Below are positions 18,698 to 26,369 of a DNA stretch of 64,000 nucleotides, one piece after another. The notes under the pieces were generated by a model that was not told the origin of the DNA, searched no databases, and saw only the letters and a program-made list of their open reading frames with translations. Within the stretch, counting starts at the first letter, position 1. Each line of letters begins with the position of its first letter. This stretch comes from Paenibacillus sp. FSL H8-0537 (GTDB lineage: Bacteria; Bacillota; Bacilli; Paenibacillales; Paenibacillaceae): NCBI RefSeq assembly GCF_038051995.1, contig NZ_CP150290.1, positions 4,330,001 through 4,394,000 on the forward strand. Direction: 5' to 3'. The position numbers were made by a program, and so were the translations under genes.

Positions 18698-19672
18698 CTC
18701 CTTTTTTTTCAAAATGTCAAGCACATAGGCCGCTCTTTTCTTATAGGAATGCTTGGCTGCTGCACGCACTGCATGCTGCCGTATTTGTTCACATTTTTGC
18801 GGGGAGCGTTGATATTTCGCAATCAGGTGCCTGGTCTCCTTCTCTGAAGAAGAAACGAGCAGTTCTTTGCCTGGACGGAACCACCTGCGTACTTCAGGTG
18901 TGTCATCTGTAATCAGCAGGCCACCTGATGCGAGAATTTCATAGGTTCTTTGAGTAAGTCTATCCTCTGCATTTTGAGGGCCGATAACAAAATCAACAGA
19001 GCTGTATACCTTAACGGCTTCTTTGTAGGGCAGATAACCATGAACGCGTTTGGCTGGTATCGCTGTTTTGAATAAGCTCTTCATTTTCTTCCAATCCCGG
19101 CCATACAAATCCACTTTCAACCCGGCATCCAAGAAAGGATTAACCAGCCGCCTTAGGGACTTGAAACGATAATGGCCGGGTTTCTCGCGGTATAGCCTCG
19201 TGTATCCATTGGCTACAAGAGCAGCATTTCCTTTATACCGCCTAACACTCTTACTTCTGCGGTGAGTATCCGGATCACTCCCGAAGTCCAAATGTGCGGC
19301 ATGAAGAGACAGCTTTTTGAAGCGTTGAACGGTTGATCGATGGATGGAAAAAACAAAATCAGGATGTGTTCGGCGAATTAACGGGAGAGAAAATATATCT
19401 GAATAGCCAGGGTCTTCTGTGGACCAGTAGACGAAAGGGGCACCCGACATTCGAACCAGCTTGGCAATGAGCCGCTGCTTACGGGGAGTATTGTTAGCAG
19501 GGGTCCAGCCCATTGCAAAAATAAGCTCCGGTTTAAATTGTTTAATCAAGCGCGCGGCTCCCTGGCCTGGAGCGCATGTTTTGACCTTGTGCCCCAATTT
19601 TTGGAAGCCTTTTGGCAAACCGTAAATCCACATCGGGTGGGTCTCCAGAAACAAAATTCGGCGTATAGTCAT
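18674..19672 (-). CDS. CgeB-family glycosyltransferase (copy 3)
   Basis: The 332-residue paralogue of copies 1 and 2 has RRILFLETHPMWIYGLPKGF at the start, VYWSTEDPGYSDIFSLPLI in the centre and TQRTYEILASGGLLITDDTPE at the C-terminal sugar-binding site. It starts behind AAGGAGACAAAA. It is the upstream-most minus-strand gene of the cluster but is separated from copy 2 by the inverted deacetylase, so it probably has its own promoter. Confidence 0.85.
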   Translation of the reverse strand: MTIRRILFLETHPMWIYGLPKGFQKLGHKVKTCAPGQGAARLIKQFKPELIFAMGWTPANNTPRKQRLIAKLVRMSGAPFVYWSTEDPGYSDIFSLPLIRRTHPDFVFSIHRSTVQRFKKLSLHAAHLDFGSDPDTHRRSKSVRRYKGNAALVANGYTRLYREKPGHYRFKSLRRLVNPFLDAGLKVDLYGRDWKKMKSLFKTAIPAKRVHGYLPYKEAVKVYSSVDFVIGPQNAEDRLTQRTYEILASGGLLITDDTPEVRRWFRPGKELLVSSSEKETRHLIAKYQRSPQKCEQIRQHAVRAAAKHSYKKRAAYVLDILKKKELLSSHAQ

Positions 19673-19777
19673 TTTTGTCTCCTTGCTTCAATCGCATTTT
19701 TCTACAGGTGCCAACATTATATTCATGACTTTCGCAGTTGAATAGGCTTCAACCTATCAAAGCCATGTTTTCTTTGG

Positions 19778-19945
19778 CTACCTTGGATTCAAAATATGAT
19801 TATGCTCATTGCGAAGCGTAATGGCTGCATGCGCAGCCCAATATGGATCACGCAGCATGCCCCGGCCAATCACAACAATTTGGGACAATTCGATGGCGTG
19901 ATCAATATCGAATCCACTATCAGCATACTCCATAGCTGAGATGCG
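19778..19945 (-). pseudogene. old yellow enzyme (NADH:flavin oxidoreductase) C-terminal fragment
   Basis: A short reverse-strand frame encodes IVVIGRGMLRDPYWAAHAA, the conserved C-terminal FMN-binding and helix motif of NamA/YqjM-type enzymes. The rest of the roughly 340-residue gene is absent on both sides. It is therefore a remnant, next to other fragments. Confidence 0.6.
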
Positions 19946-19953
19946 GAAGATGA

Positions 19954-20061
19954 TTACCAAAAATAATTTCTAAGTTTCATAAAAAACATCCAAATATTAA
20001 ATTTATTTTTTATGAAGGGACTTATGATGAAATCATAGAGTGGTTTGAGACAGGAGTTATA
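19954..20061 (+). pseudogene. LysR-family regulator fragment
   Basis: The plus frame reads LPKIISKFHKKHPNIKFIFY followed by EGTYDEIIEWFETG. This is the start of the LysR effector-binding domain, where LPxxIxxFxxxxPNI and the EGxYxEIxEWL pattern are characteristic. There is no DNA-binding domain upstream and the frame passes straight into transposase sequence. Confidence 0.6.
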
Positions 20062-20253
20062 GAGACTTACAAGAAGAACCGTTTAGTATGCCCAAACGCG
20101 TTTATCGAACTCATGATTGAACCCGAAAGTGTATTCGGGCAGATAAAAAATAACCGGAGATTCCAACGTTTTCTGCTTCGCAGCTTGCCTAAGGTAAATC
20201 TGGAGGTCGGGTGGCTTTCGCTTGCCCATAATCTCATGAAGCAAGCAACATAA
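20062..20253 (+). pseudogene. IS1182-family transposase C-terminal fragment
   Basis: In frame with the LysR fragment, the sequence reads IEPESVFGQIKNNRRFQRF and then LPKVNLEVGWLSLAHNLMKQ before a TAA stop. This is the C-terminal region of IS1182-type DDE transposases. The catalytic core is absent, so the element is dead. Confidence 0.7.
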
Positions 20254-20412
20254 ACCAAAAGAGAAACATAGCCGTACAGGAATAGACACCCTGTACGGCT
20301 ATGTTTTCATGTTTTCATGTATTTGGGTTGAAAGTGAGCTATCTCTCCAGCGAACTTCATGCTTTTGGGACAGCTCCTTCTGTTCATCGCTTGCTTGCAA
20401 ATAAAATTGATG

Positions 20413-20814
20413 TCACCACTCAACTAAATAGTTAGCAGACTTCCCAATAACGAAATTACCAAAGACAGCTACGATTTCAATAATCCTCCAACCGTAATCC
20501 AGCGTGTTTGAAGTATAGACATACGAGCCTAGACTTGGACTCGAGGATGTCAATGTCAGGTTGACCGTTTGATAAATGTAATTACCCGGATATCCATTCA
20601 AAAGTTTTACTCTAACCTCGACCGGACCGTTAGACGCAGGCTGATAGTTGGCATCAAAAGAAGTGACATTCACCGTAATTTTCCCGTTTCCGAATGTTTC
20701 ACTCAGATTCGTCCCATTGCCAGGAACAGCAGGACCTGCAAAAGCCGATACTGGAAGCGCTAACAAAAAAATCAAACAAATAGAGATAAACATCGTAAAC
20801 TTCTTCTTCATCAT
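20413..20814 (-). CDS. small secreted protein of unknown function
   Basis: The 133-residue protein has a clear Sec signal peptide (MMKKKFTMFISICLIFLLAL, cleavage after AFA). The mature part has about 105 residues, is rich in Thr, Ser, Asn and aromatic residues, and alternates in a pattern expected for a beta-sandwich (ITVNVTSFDANY, VEVRVKLLNGYPGNYIYQTV). It starts after GGAGGTGGATGT. I recognise no family. No neighbour indicates its role. Confidence 0.75.
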   Translation of the reverse strand: MMKKKFTMFISICLIFLLALPVSAFAGPAVPGNGTNLSETFGNGKITVNVTSFDANYQPASNGPVEVRVKLLNGYPGNYIYQTVNLTLTSSSPSLGSYVYTSNTLDYGWRIIEIVAVFGNFVIGKSANYLVEW

Positions 20815-21232
20815 ACATCCACCTCCAAAATAGTCATAAGCCTTCTAACCTGGCACATCCCATAAATCTTTTATTTTGGTGCCTGTTTCTTACTAGAAAC
20901 ACCACCTCTTTCCTTCTGTTTAGCCACTAACTCGCATTTTAATTATAGGCAGAAAACCAAATTGGTTAATATGTGCATTAATTTACTTAAAGTACAATCG
21001 TTTACATTTAATGATTACTGCCGCTAGATATTCACTAAAACAAAGACTTCCTTGCTCTCCTACTATGAATTCAGGCAAGCTAAAGACATAGCCCGTGACT
21101 CATTCGGATTTTTGACCAGGACTTGTATTGCTGCTATGTGTCGTTTTCGTCTCCTTTAACAAGCAGAGGGATTTAGCGTTGAATCCGTAGTTACGTTGAG
21201 GTGCTTGACCTATACTTGGCTACACGGTCACA
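20815..21232. other. non-coding spacer upstream of lacI-type gene
   Basis: No convincing gene is seen in this stretch. It holds a hairpin at 20879-20906 (GGTG-x-TGTTTC / GAAACA-xx-CACC on the minus strand), which would lie in the 5' leader of the small secreted protein gene. Confidence 0.5.
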
Positions 21233-21279
21233 TTGACAACTCGCATAGCTGTCATTAGTATTTAAACCATATACTAATG
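21233..21279 (+). promoter_or_regulatory. promoter with overlapping inverted repeat before the LacI gene
   Basis: TTGACA (21233-21238), a 17-base spacer and TAGTAT (21256-21261) form a sigma-A promoter. CATTAGTAT (21253-21261) and ATACTAATG (21271-21279) form a perfect 9-bp inverted repeat covering the -10, a plausible operator. Confidence 0.65.
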
Positions 21280-21311
21280 GACCGCCGATACTCGGGATAA
21301 GGAATGATGAA

Positions 21312-22352
21312 ATGGGCAAAGAAAAGGATCAAACAACCACTAGAGCCGTTACTTTAAAGGATATCGCCGAGCAGACTGGATTTACGGTCAATACCGTTTC
21401 TCGTGCGCTTAAGAATAAAGAAGATATTTCCGCGACAACAATTGAACTCATCCAACTAAAAGCACAGGAGCTCGGCTATATCGGTAATGCATTGGCTAGC
21501 TCTCTTCGTTCGGGAATGACGAAGACCATTGCAGTGATCGTGGCTGATGTATCGAATCCCCATTTCTCTATAGCTGTGAAAGAAATTGAGAAGGCAGCAA
21601 GGAAGCAAGAATATACCACATTCATCTTAAACTCCTATGAGGATCAAGAAGTAGAGAAAAATGCGATATTTTCGGCTTTGTCCAAGAACGTCGATGGTAT
21701 CATTATTTGTCCCGCTCAAGGCAGCGACAACAATATGGAAATACTTCAACGCTTAGGAATCCCGTTTGTGCTTCTCGGTCGACACTTGGGAAATGACACG
21801 ATGGATTATGTTGTTAGCAATGATGCAAAGGGTGGTTATTTAGCTACGCAGCACCTATTAGAGCTTGGACACAAAGAGATCTTATTCCTTAATGCCCATC
21901 ATTCGATTTCCAGTGCTCGTGAGCGACTTATTGGTTACAAACGAGCTTTGGAGGAATATGGAATATCCGTAAGATCGGATCTGATTCGTGAAGTATCTAC
22001 GATCTCGGGAGGCTCTAGAGATGAGCTCCATGAAGTGATCAAATCGAAGCTGCAGTTTACGGCCATATTCGCCTTCAACGATATGATGGCGTGGGAATCC
22101 GTCTTTTTCTTAAACAAATGTAATATTAAGGTACCCGAAAACATTAGCATTGTGGGCTTTGATAACATTCAATCACGGATGTATATTCCCTTTCCGTTGA
22201 CGAGTATAAGCAACTCCAAAGGTAAAACTTCTCGTAAAGCCTTTGAAATATTAATAAAACGAATGAATAAGCAAAATACAGAACTTCACTATCACGAAAT
22301 CGCTGATGCAAAGCTAATTATCCGTGGTAGTACAAAATCGCTTCTGGAATAA
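21312..22352 (+). CDS. LacI-family sugar-operon regulator
   Basis: The 346-residue protein has the LacI helix-turn-helix and hinge (TLKDIAEQTGFTVNTVSRAL, then GYIGNALASSLRSG) and a periplasmic-binding-protein-like sensor domain (IAVIVADVSNPHFSIAVKEI; FAFNDMMAWESVFFLNK). It precedes the three-gene sugar operon and is ended by a terminator. The 42-bp palindrome at that operon's promoter, with central AACGTT cores, is the expected LacI-type target. The inducer is unknown but is probably an intermediate of the sugar handled by the operon. Confidence 0.92.
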   Translation: MGKEKDQTTTRAVTLKDIAEQTGFTVNTVSRALKNKEDISATTIELIQLKAQELGYIGNALASSLRSGMTKTIAVIVADVSNPHFSIAVKEIEKAARKQEYTTFILNSYEDQEVEKNAIFSALSKNVDGIIICPAQGSDNNMEILQRLGIPFVLLGRHLGNDTMDYVVSNDAKGGYLATQHLLELGHKEILFLNAHHSISSARERLIGYKRALEEYGISVRSDLIREVSTISGGSRDELHEVIKSKLQFTAIFAFNDMMAWESVFFLNKCNIKVPENISIVGFDNIQSRMYIPFPLTSISNSKGKTSRKAFEILIKRMNKQNTELHYHEIADAKLIIRGSTKSLLE

Positions 22353-22369
22353 TACCACACCTCCCCCTG

Positions 22370-22402
22370 CCCTTCATCCTCTAGAGATGAAGGGTTTTAT
22401 TT
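22370..22402 (+). terminator. terminator of the LacI gene
   Basis: CCCTTCATC (22370-22378) pairs with GATGAAGGG (22386-22394), followed by TTTTATTT. Confidence 0.85.
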
Positions 22403-22426
22403 GTTGCCACTCCCTGTAATAAATCG

Positions 22427-22495
22427 TTGACAGCTCTTTCAATATGATCTATATTAATTTACATTAACGTTAACATTAACGTTAATGTAAATTAA
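22427..22495 (+). promoter_or_regulatory. promoter and 19-bp inverted-repeat operator of the sugar operon
   Basis: TTGACA (22427-22432), 17 bases and TATATT (22450-22455) form a strong sigma-A promoter. Immediately downstream, 22454-22495 is a perfect 19-bp inverted repeat around ACAT. It contains two TTAACGTTAA-type cores with the central CG typical of LacI-family operators, so repression would occlude the start point. Confidence 0.8.
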
Positions 22496-22522
22496 ATCGA
22501 ACGTAAAGGGGATATCTTTTAT

Positions 22523-23425
22523 ATGACGCTTGATTTGAAGCTAGGAATTAATATGGGATTCGCGAATAACAAATACCCTGAACCTAAAGTATGGACACGA
22601 ATCGTCGCCGAAGAAATGGGGCTTAAATATGTCCAATTTGTCGCTGACCTCCTTAACGTCTACCTCCCTGATGACATTATTGAAGAACAGACGGAGCAAA
22701 TTATAGAGAACGCAGATAAATATGGGCTTTCGATAACGAGCAGCTTCCTCAGTTCTTTCACTAGAGTCAATCATTTCATGCATCCCGATGCCAAGCAGCG
22801 CAAGGCATGGCTGAATTGGTTCAAGAAATTTGCTGTTATTTCCTCAAGGATGGGGGCAAAGATGACTGGCGGCCACCCAGGTATTCTTACCTTCAATGAT
22901 TACGATGATCCTGCATGCAGAGAAGAGAGAACAGCTGAAGGCATCAAATATTGGCAGGAGCTCAGCTGGTTCTGCCGAGACCTCGGCATGAATTGCATGA
23001 TCTTCGAGCCGATGTCCATTCCTCGTGAGTTCGCCAATACCGTTGAGGAAACAAGGGAGCTGCTCGCAAGGTTGAATGATGGTGCGGGTCTTCCTTTTAA
23101 ACTTTGTCTTGATCCCGGTCATGCCCCTCATCCGAACGATCGCGACCCGTATCGTTGGATTCGTGAACTGGGAAGCGAATCTCCCATAATCCACCTCCAG
23201 CAAACAGAGGCTGGACACAGCCGACATTGGCCATTCACGAGTGCATACAACGAAATAGGCATTATTCACGCTAATAAAGTCATTGAAGCCCTTGAAGCAT
23301 CTGGTGCTACTGAAGCGGAGCTGATCTTTGAAATTTATCATCGTGAAGCATGGTCATCCGAATTCGACATTATTCCTGATCATCAGGAATCTGTTGCTTA
23401 CTGGCGGAAATATGTCACGCAATAA
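22523..23425 (+). CDS. xylose-isomerase-like TIM-barrel sugar epimerase/isomerase
   Basis: The 300-residue protein has the AP-endonuclease-2/xylose-isomerase-like fold. Candidate metal ligands lie in order in IFEPMSIPREF (Glu), CLDPGHAPHP (Asp and His), HLQQTEAGHSRHW and LIFEIYHREAW (Glu), as in D-tagatose 3-epimerase-like enzymes. The likely reaction is interconversion of a ketose or ketose phosphate at C3 or C4. It is first in the operon, behind AAAGGGGA, and overlaps the kinase gene by 14 bp. Confidence 0.82.
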   Translation: MTLDLKLGINMGFANNKYPEPKVWTRIVAEEMGLKYVQFVADLLNVYLPDDIIEEQTEQIIENADKYGLSITSSFLSSFTRVNHFMHPDAKQRKAWLNWFKKFAVISSRMGAKMTGGHPGILTFNDYDDPACREERTAEGIKYWQELSWFCRDLGMNCMIFEPMSIPREFANTVEETRELLARLNDGAGLPFKLCLDPGHAPHPNDRDPYRWIRELGSESPIIHLQQTEAGHSRHWPFTSAYNEIGIIHANKVIEALEASGATEAELIFEIYHREAWSSEFDIIPDHQESVAYWRKYVTQ

Positions 23426-24632
23426 GGAGTCTACTGAAAAGGTAGACGTCATCGTGTGCGGACATATCTCGGTAGATATTATACCGAGGTTCATCTCTAC
23501 TCAGCCCAGCAACAGCCATCTACTGCCAGGCACTCTTGTAGAGGTAGGCGAGGCAGAATATTGTACAGGCGGGGCTGTGTCGAATACAGGCATTGCCTTA
23601 CATCAGCTTGGGGCGAACGTGAGTCTCATCGGAAAAGTCAGTGACGATTTTTTCGGAAGCTTGACCCTAAAACTGCTCGGAGACATTGATTCCTCTCTCG
23701 CTGAAGGCATTACTCAGGTAGCAGGAGAAACTAGCTCCTATACGATAGTCCTCAACCCTCCAGGGATAGATCGTATTTTCCTGCACTGCCCTGGTACAAA
23801 CGACACGTTCTCCGAGCATGATATCGCTTGGGACCAAGTAAGTGGATCTCGCCATTTTCATTTCGGTTATCCCCCATTAATGAAAAGCATGTACGCCGAT
23901 GGTGGCGATCAATTATCCAACATTCTACGAACGGCCAAGGCGAAAGGAATGAGCATTTCTCTAGATATGGCGATGCCAGGTAAAGGGACAGCCGCTTTCT
24001 CAGCAGATTGGATTGGCATATTAACTAAATGTCTTCCTTATGTCGACGTTTTCATGCCTAGTCTGGAAGAGATGTTAATGATGATTAATCGTGACCAGTA
24101 TGAAAAATACTTTCAGCTAGGCGGAGATTTATGCGAGGTAGTGCCTGAGGAGACCATTCAGGAACTTGCAGATGAACTTCTCCAAATGGGCTGCGGCATG
24201 GTCATACTCAAGCTCGGCGCATCGGGATTATATATGCGCAGCTCCCAAAAGCTCCTGCTGCATTCTACAAACCAATTGGCTCTAAACATTCGCGAGGAAT
24301 GGAAAAACCGTGAGTTATGGGCACCTTGCTTTCGTACGAATGTCATAGGCACAACAGGTGCAGGAGACTGTACAATTGCCGGCTTCATACAAGGTCTTCT
24401 CCTTCAGCTTGGGCCAGCAGCTACGATGACCGGAGCCGTAGCAGTCGGAGCCTTCAGTGTCGAACACCTTGGTGCGACAGGCGGTATCCAGCCATGGGAA
24501 ACGGTTCAGAACCGAATTCATTCGGGCTGGGAGCGGCTTCCTATCGGTAGACCATTAAAAGGCTGGTATTGGAGAGAACAAGAAGGCATATGGGCAGGGC
24601 CTGCAGACAAACAATCAACGAATAACCATTAA
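23412..24632 (+). CDS. PfkB-family carbohydrate kinase
   Basis: The product is about 406 residues, long for a ribokinase-like enzyme (usually 300-330). It has DVIVCGHISVDIIP, the glycine-rich TGGAVSNTGIALHQLGA signature and the catalytic anion-hole motif GTTGAGDCTIAGF with Asp as base. Two insertions (around KCLPYVDVFMPSLEEMLMM and the Trp-rich tail) account for the extra length. I choose ATG 23412 because homology begins shortly after it; a further upstream start would lie within the epimerase gene. It should phosphorylate the sugar produced by its operon partners. Confidence 0.85.
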   Translation: MSRNKESTEKVDVIVCGHISVDIIPRFISTQPSNSHLLPGTLVEVGEAEYCTGGAVSNTGIALHQLGANVSLIGKVSDDFFGSLTLKLLGDIDSSLAEGITQVAGETSSYTIVLNPPGIDRIFLHCPGTNDTFSEHDIAWDQVSGSRHFHFGYPPLMKSMYADGGDQLSNILRTAKAKGMSISLDMAMPGKGTAAFSADWIGILTKCLPYVDVFMPSLEEMLMMINRDQYEKYFQLGGDLCEVVPEETIQELADELLQMGCGMVILKLGASGLYMRSSQKLLLHSTNQLALNIREEWKNRELWAPCFRTNVIGTTGAGDCTIAGFIQGLLLQLGPAATMTGAVAVGAFSVEHLGATGGIQPWETVQNRIHSGWERLPIGRPLKGWYWREQEGIWAGPADKQSTNNH

Positions 24633-24665
24633 TATTGGGGCTACCCCTATAGGAGGATACAAACG

Positions 24666-26105
24666 ATGGCACGGAAAGAATTAAAACGAACGAAGCTTGG
24701 CGTTATTGTAGGCAATCGCGGATTTTTCCCTAGTCACCTCTGTGACACAGGACGTGCGGAGATACTGCGTGTGCTCGAAGAAGAAGGCATCGATGTCGTC
24801 ATTTTGGACATAAATGCAACTAAGAACGGTGCGGTTATGACCTTGGACGACGCCAAAGTTTGCGGAAATTTATTTAAAGCTAACCGCGACCATATCGATG
24901 GTATTCTCATCACATTGCCTAATTTTGGTGATGAGAAGGCTGTTGCGAACACGATCCGTTATTCGGGTCTGAACGTCCCTATCCTCGTCCACGCCTTCAG
25001 TGACAATATTACGTTGATGGGCATCCAAGATAGACGTGACAGCTTCTGTGGTAAAATGTCAGTCTGCAATAACCTGAAGCAGTACGGCATTCCGTTCACA
25101 TTGACAACACTACATACCGTAGCACCAGATAGCGATAGCTTTCGAATTGATTTACGACGCTTCGCAGCTACCTGCCGTGTTGTCCAATCGCTTTGCAATG
25201 CTCGCCTCGGTTCTATTGGTGCCCGGCCAGCCTCCTTCAATACCGTCCGTTACAGCGAGAAGCTGCTAGAGCGTTCAGGTATTACGATTGAGACATTGGA
25301 TCTATCAGAAGTATTCGGACGAGCAGGCAAACGCAAAGAACATGACCCCGCAGTAAAACGTAAACTAGAAGAAATCGCAGCTTATGTCGATGTGAAGGGT
25401 TTTCCAAAGGAAAATTTGGTTCGTATGGCGTCTCTCGGGGTTGTCGTCGAGGAATGGATGGATGATAATGACCTATCGGGAACGGCGCTGCAATGCTGGA
25501 CTTCCATGGAAGAATATTTTGGTGTCGTGCCTTGCACCATCATGAGTATGCTGAGCAGCAGCCTGATTCCAAGCGCTTGCGAAGTAGACATTACAGGTCT
25601 TGTCGGAATGTATGCACTGCAGCAGGCATCAGGCAGACCAAGCGCATTGCTGGACTGGAACAACAATTATGGGGAAGATCCGAACAAAGGCGTAGTATTC
25701 CACTGCAGTAATTTGCCTAAGGAAGTCTTCGAAGAAATTCATATGGATTACCATGAGATCCTATCAGGTACGGTGGGCAGGGAAAATACGCTCGGTACGA
25801 TCCAAGGACGAATTAAAGCAAGTACATTCACGTACTGCGGCATTGCAACCGATGATTTGAATGGCGGTATTGCAGTCTATACGGGTGAAGGACAGTTTAC
25901 GCGTGATCCACTGCTGACGTTCGGAGGTTACGGTGTTGTCCAAGTACCGAAATTCCAAAAGCTGCTTCGTTATATTTGTGAAAATGGCTTTGAACACCAT
26001 GTATCATCCAATATGTCAAGCGTTGCTGATTCTATGGAGGAAGCGTTTGGCAAGTATATGGGCTGGAAAACCTATCGTCATGAAGAAGCTCGTCACGATC
26101 GCTAG
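24666..26105 (+). CDS. L-fucose/L-arabinose isomerase-like sugar isomerase
   Basis: The 479-residue protein has the FucI/AraA-like fold: GVIVGNRGFFPSHLCDTGR at the N-terminal Rossmann-like domain, ACEVDITGLVGMYALQ (Glu and Asp metal ligands in the EVD motif), WNNNYG and FHCSNLP (His ligand region). It probably interconverts an aldose and ketose using Mn2+. It starts after AGGAGGATACAAACG and ends the operon. Which sugar it uses is not clear; canonical araBAD or fucIKA partners are absent. Confidence 0.85.
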   Translation: MARKELKRTKLGVIVGNRGFFPSHLCDTGRAEILRVLEEEGIDVVILDINATKNGAVMTLDDAKVCGNLFKANRDHIDGILITLPNFGDEKAVANTIRYSGLNVPILVHAFSDNITLMGIQDRRDSFCGKMSVCNNLKQYGIPFTLTTLHTVAPDSDSFRIDLRRFAATCRVVQSLCNARLGSIGARPASFNTVRYSEKLLERSGITIETLDLSEVFGRAGKRKEHDPAVKRKLEEIAAYVDVKGFPKENLVRMASLGVVVEEWMDDNDLSGTALQCWTSMEEYFGVVPCTIMSMLSSSLIPSACEVDITGLVGMYALQQASGRPSALLDWNNNYGEDPNKGVVFHCSNLPKEVFEEIHMDYHEILSGTVGRENTLGTIQGRIKASTFTYCGIATDDLNGGIAVYTGEGQFTRDPLLTFGGYGVVQVPKFQKLLRYICENGFEHHVSSNMSSVADSMEEAFGKYMGWKTYRHEEARHDR

Positions 26106-26124
26106 CCTACAATAGCTAAAAAGA

Positions 26125-26168
26125 AAAATGCAGCTCTCCTGCCTGTTAGGTTAGCTGCATTTTGTTTC
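26125..26168 (+). terminator. terminator of the sugar operon
   Basis: AAAATGCAGCT (26125-26135) pairs with AGCTGCATTTT (26153-26163), followed by GTTT. Confidence 0.85.
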
Positions 26169-26240
26169 GCTTATGGCAAAACCTTGTTCACTATCTATAT
26201 CTAAAGAAATATCCATCTCCGTTCGGGCTTCACCATCCCA

Positions 26241-26290
26241 TAATAAAAATCCACATCAAATCTCGGCTGATACCAAGGTTTAATGTGGAT
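26241..26290 (-). terminator. terminator of the importer/glycosidase operon
   Basis: On the minus strand ATCCACATTAAA (from 26290) pairs with TTTGATGTGGAT (to 26249) and is followed by TTTTTATTA. It lies after the GH127 stop. Confidence 0.8.
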
Positions 26291-26369
26291 CTTTCATAAT
26301 GCGCTTCAATTTAAGCTAGCGGTTGTAGAATAGACAACTACAGGTTAATGAATTCTAATGAAGCTAATG

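Noticed and set aside
20879..20906. Riboswitch in the leader of the small secreted protein gene
   Set aside because: Only a simple hairpin is visible; it does not match any aptamer pattern I know and no alternative terminator is present.
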